Shown here: positions 5,755 through 6,278 of the stretch, piece by piece
Layout of the letters: each line of letters starts with the position of its first letter
Numbering within the stretch: the stretch's first letter is position 1
Program-made: the position numbers and the translations under genes
The notes under the pieces: generated by a model
What the model saw: the letters and a program-made list of their open reading frames with translations, nothing else
Databases searched by the model: none
What the model was told of the DNA's origin: nothing
From: Lutispora sp.
GTDB lineage: Bacteria; Bacillota; Clostridia; Lutisporales; Lutisporaceae
Length of the DNA: 6,278 nt
Reading direction: 5' to 3'
Assembly: GCA_030834765.1 (NCBI GenBank)
Contig: JAUQXG010000074.1
Location: 1-6,278 of the forward strand

Positions 5755-5937
5755 ATGGAGAAAAATTATGATAAATACAAATTTGAGAGTCTACAGACCA
5801 TAAAACATGTAATATCAAGCTATCTAATACAAAAATTAATTTTAGAAAGTTCCATAGAAAAGCTCGAAACTACTGAAATTAATTATAAGGTCAAAGAAGC
5901 TGTGATTGCCTATCTTCGTCAAAATGATGATGCTTGA
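5755..5937 (+). CDS. Possible small hypothetical protein, 60 aa
   Basis: I do not recognise this protein. It has 60 residues, is charged and mostly predicted helical (FESLQTIKHVISSYLIQKLI, then KVKEAVIAYLRQNDDA), with no membrane segment, signal peptide or cysteine. Its composition is protein-like, and the reading frame ends just before a TATAAT box of the next gene. Against it, there is no clear ribosome-binding site before ATG 5755. A GGAGAAAA sequence (5757-5764) lies inside the frame and would fit the ATG at 5768 instead, but that frame stops after 11 codons. It could be a small conserved clostridial protein or a chance frame. Confidence 0.42.
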   Translation: MEKNYDKYKFESLQTIKHVISSYLIQKLILESSIEKLETTEINYKVKEAVIAYLRQNDDA

Positions 5938-5972
5938 TTGCTTGTAAAGTAGTGTAATAAGTATATAAATAC

Positions 5973-5978
5973 TATAAT
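5973..5978 (+). promoter_or_regulatory. Candidate -10 box for the lipoprotein gene
   Basis: TATAAT (5973-5978) is a perfect -10 match, but the sequence 17 bp upstream (TAGTGT) is a poor -35. It would give a leader of about 80 nt before the GTG start at 6066. Confidence 0.4.
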
Positions 5979-6065
5979 ACAGGTAAGCCCATTATCATTG
6001 AAACTAAAAATGTTCTATTGCAGTCTAATGTAATATTAAAATCTAATTTAAGGGAGATAATCTTT

Positions 6066-6278
6066 GTGTTTAAAAAACTGCTTTTTATTCCTGTGTGCTT
6101 AGCTATGATATCTTTTTTATTTAATGGCTGCTCAACAAGTGATAAAAATAGCAAAGCAATCCAACCAACTGAAACTAAAGAACTAGAAGCTCCTATCACT
6201 CAAAATGAATTTATTGATGCTTTTACTTTTTTTAATAACAAACTTCTGGATGAACAAAAAATTCCCAGGGCAAATGTG
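6066..6278 (+). CDS. Putative lipoprotein, N-terminal part (runs off window)
   Basis: The first 71 codons of an exported lipoprotein are present, open to the end of the window. It begins FKKLLFIPVCLAMISFLFNG and has a lipobox-like Cys at residue 22 (F-N-G-C), followed by STSDKNS and a low-complexity, Thr/Glu-rich linker. This is the usual shape of a signal peptidase II substrate anchored to the outer face of the membrane. The lipobox has Asn at -2 and Phe at -3, a little off the canonical L-A/S-G-C. The start is GTG, chosen because AGGGAGA (6051-6057) lies 8 bases upstream and the overlapping TTG at 6064 leads to an early stop. The residues after the linker (FIDAFTFFNNKLLDEQ) are not enough to name a family. 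Confidence 0.8.
   Translation, partial: MFKKLLFIPVCLAMISFLFNGCSTSDKNSKAIQPTETKELEAPITQNEFIDAFTFFNNKLLDEQKIPRANV

Noticed and set aside
5972..6199. Minus-strand 75-aa frame opposite the lipoprotein start.
   Set aside because: It lies antisense to the signal peptide region of a gene with a good ribosome-binding site, and its sequence has no recognisable motif.

Overview
The window looks like chromosomal DNA from a low-GC, probably anaerobic Firmicute of the class Clostridia. It is AT-rich, arginine is mostly AGA, ribosome-binding sites are strong (AGGAGG, GGGAGGG), start codons are ATG or GTG, and long-stem terminators are present. The gene mix (M18 and M17 aminopeptidases, D-cysteine desulfhydrase family enzyme, flavodoxin, nitroreductase) fits an amino-acid- or peptide-using clostridium; an Alkaliphilus-like relative is only a guess. 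I see no rRNA, tRNA, CRISPR array, insertion sequence or phage gene.

Layout. (1) Bases 1-182 are the 3' end of an M18 aminopeptidase reading frame, interrupted by an in-frame TAA at 21-23. It is followed by a long hairpin shared with the convergent GNAT acetyltransferase gene (233-769, minus strand). (2) A 209-bp divergent intergenic region holds a 12-bp direct repeat on the GNAT side. On the other side is a promoter candidate with two AACAGTGTT sites. This drives a two-gene unit: a flavodoxin-fold protein (979-1521) and a TetR repressor (1537-2151). A 12-codon gene stump with a very good ribosome-binding site and a terminator candidate follow. (3) A 323-bp stretch without a recognisable complete gene (2152-2474) carries the stump, the terminator, a promoter candidate and a small structured leader. 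(4) A tight three-gene operon follows: D-cysteine desulfhydrase family enzyme (2475-3476), M17 leucyl aminopeptidase PepA (3505-4974) and a nitroreductase (4976-5635), closed by a 12-bp-stem terminator (5686-5726). (5) The right end has a possible 60-aa protein (5755-5937), a perfect TATAAT box, and the N-terminal 71 codons of a lipoprotein that runs off the window.

How the genes may work together. The TetR protein probably represses its own flavodoxin-tetR unit by binding the two palindromic sites over the transcription start. The second operon would release N-terminal amino acids from peptides (PepA) and break down a thiol amino acid to pyruvate, ammonia and sulfide (DcyD). The nitroreductase is co-transcribed, but its substrate cannot be told. 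The window does not show a new defence, mobile or biosynthetic system. The points most worth a second look are the interrupted M18 frame, the double operator, the gene stump after tetR, the stem-loops in front of dcyD, and a GC-rich patch inside the nitroreductase gene.
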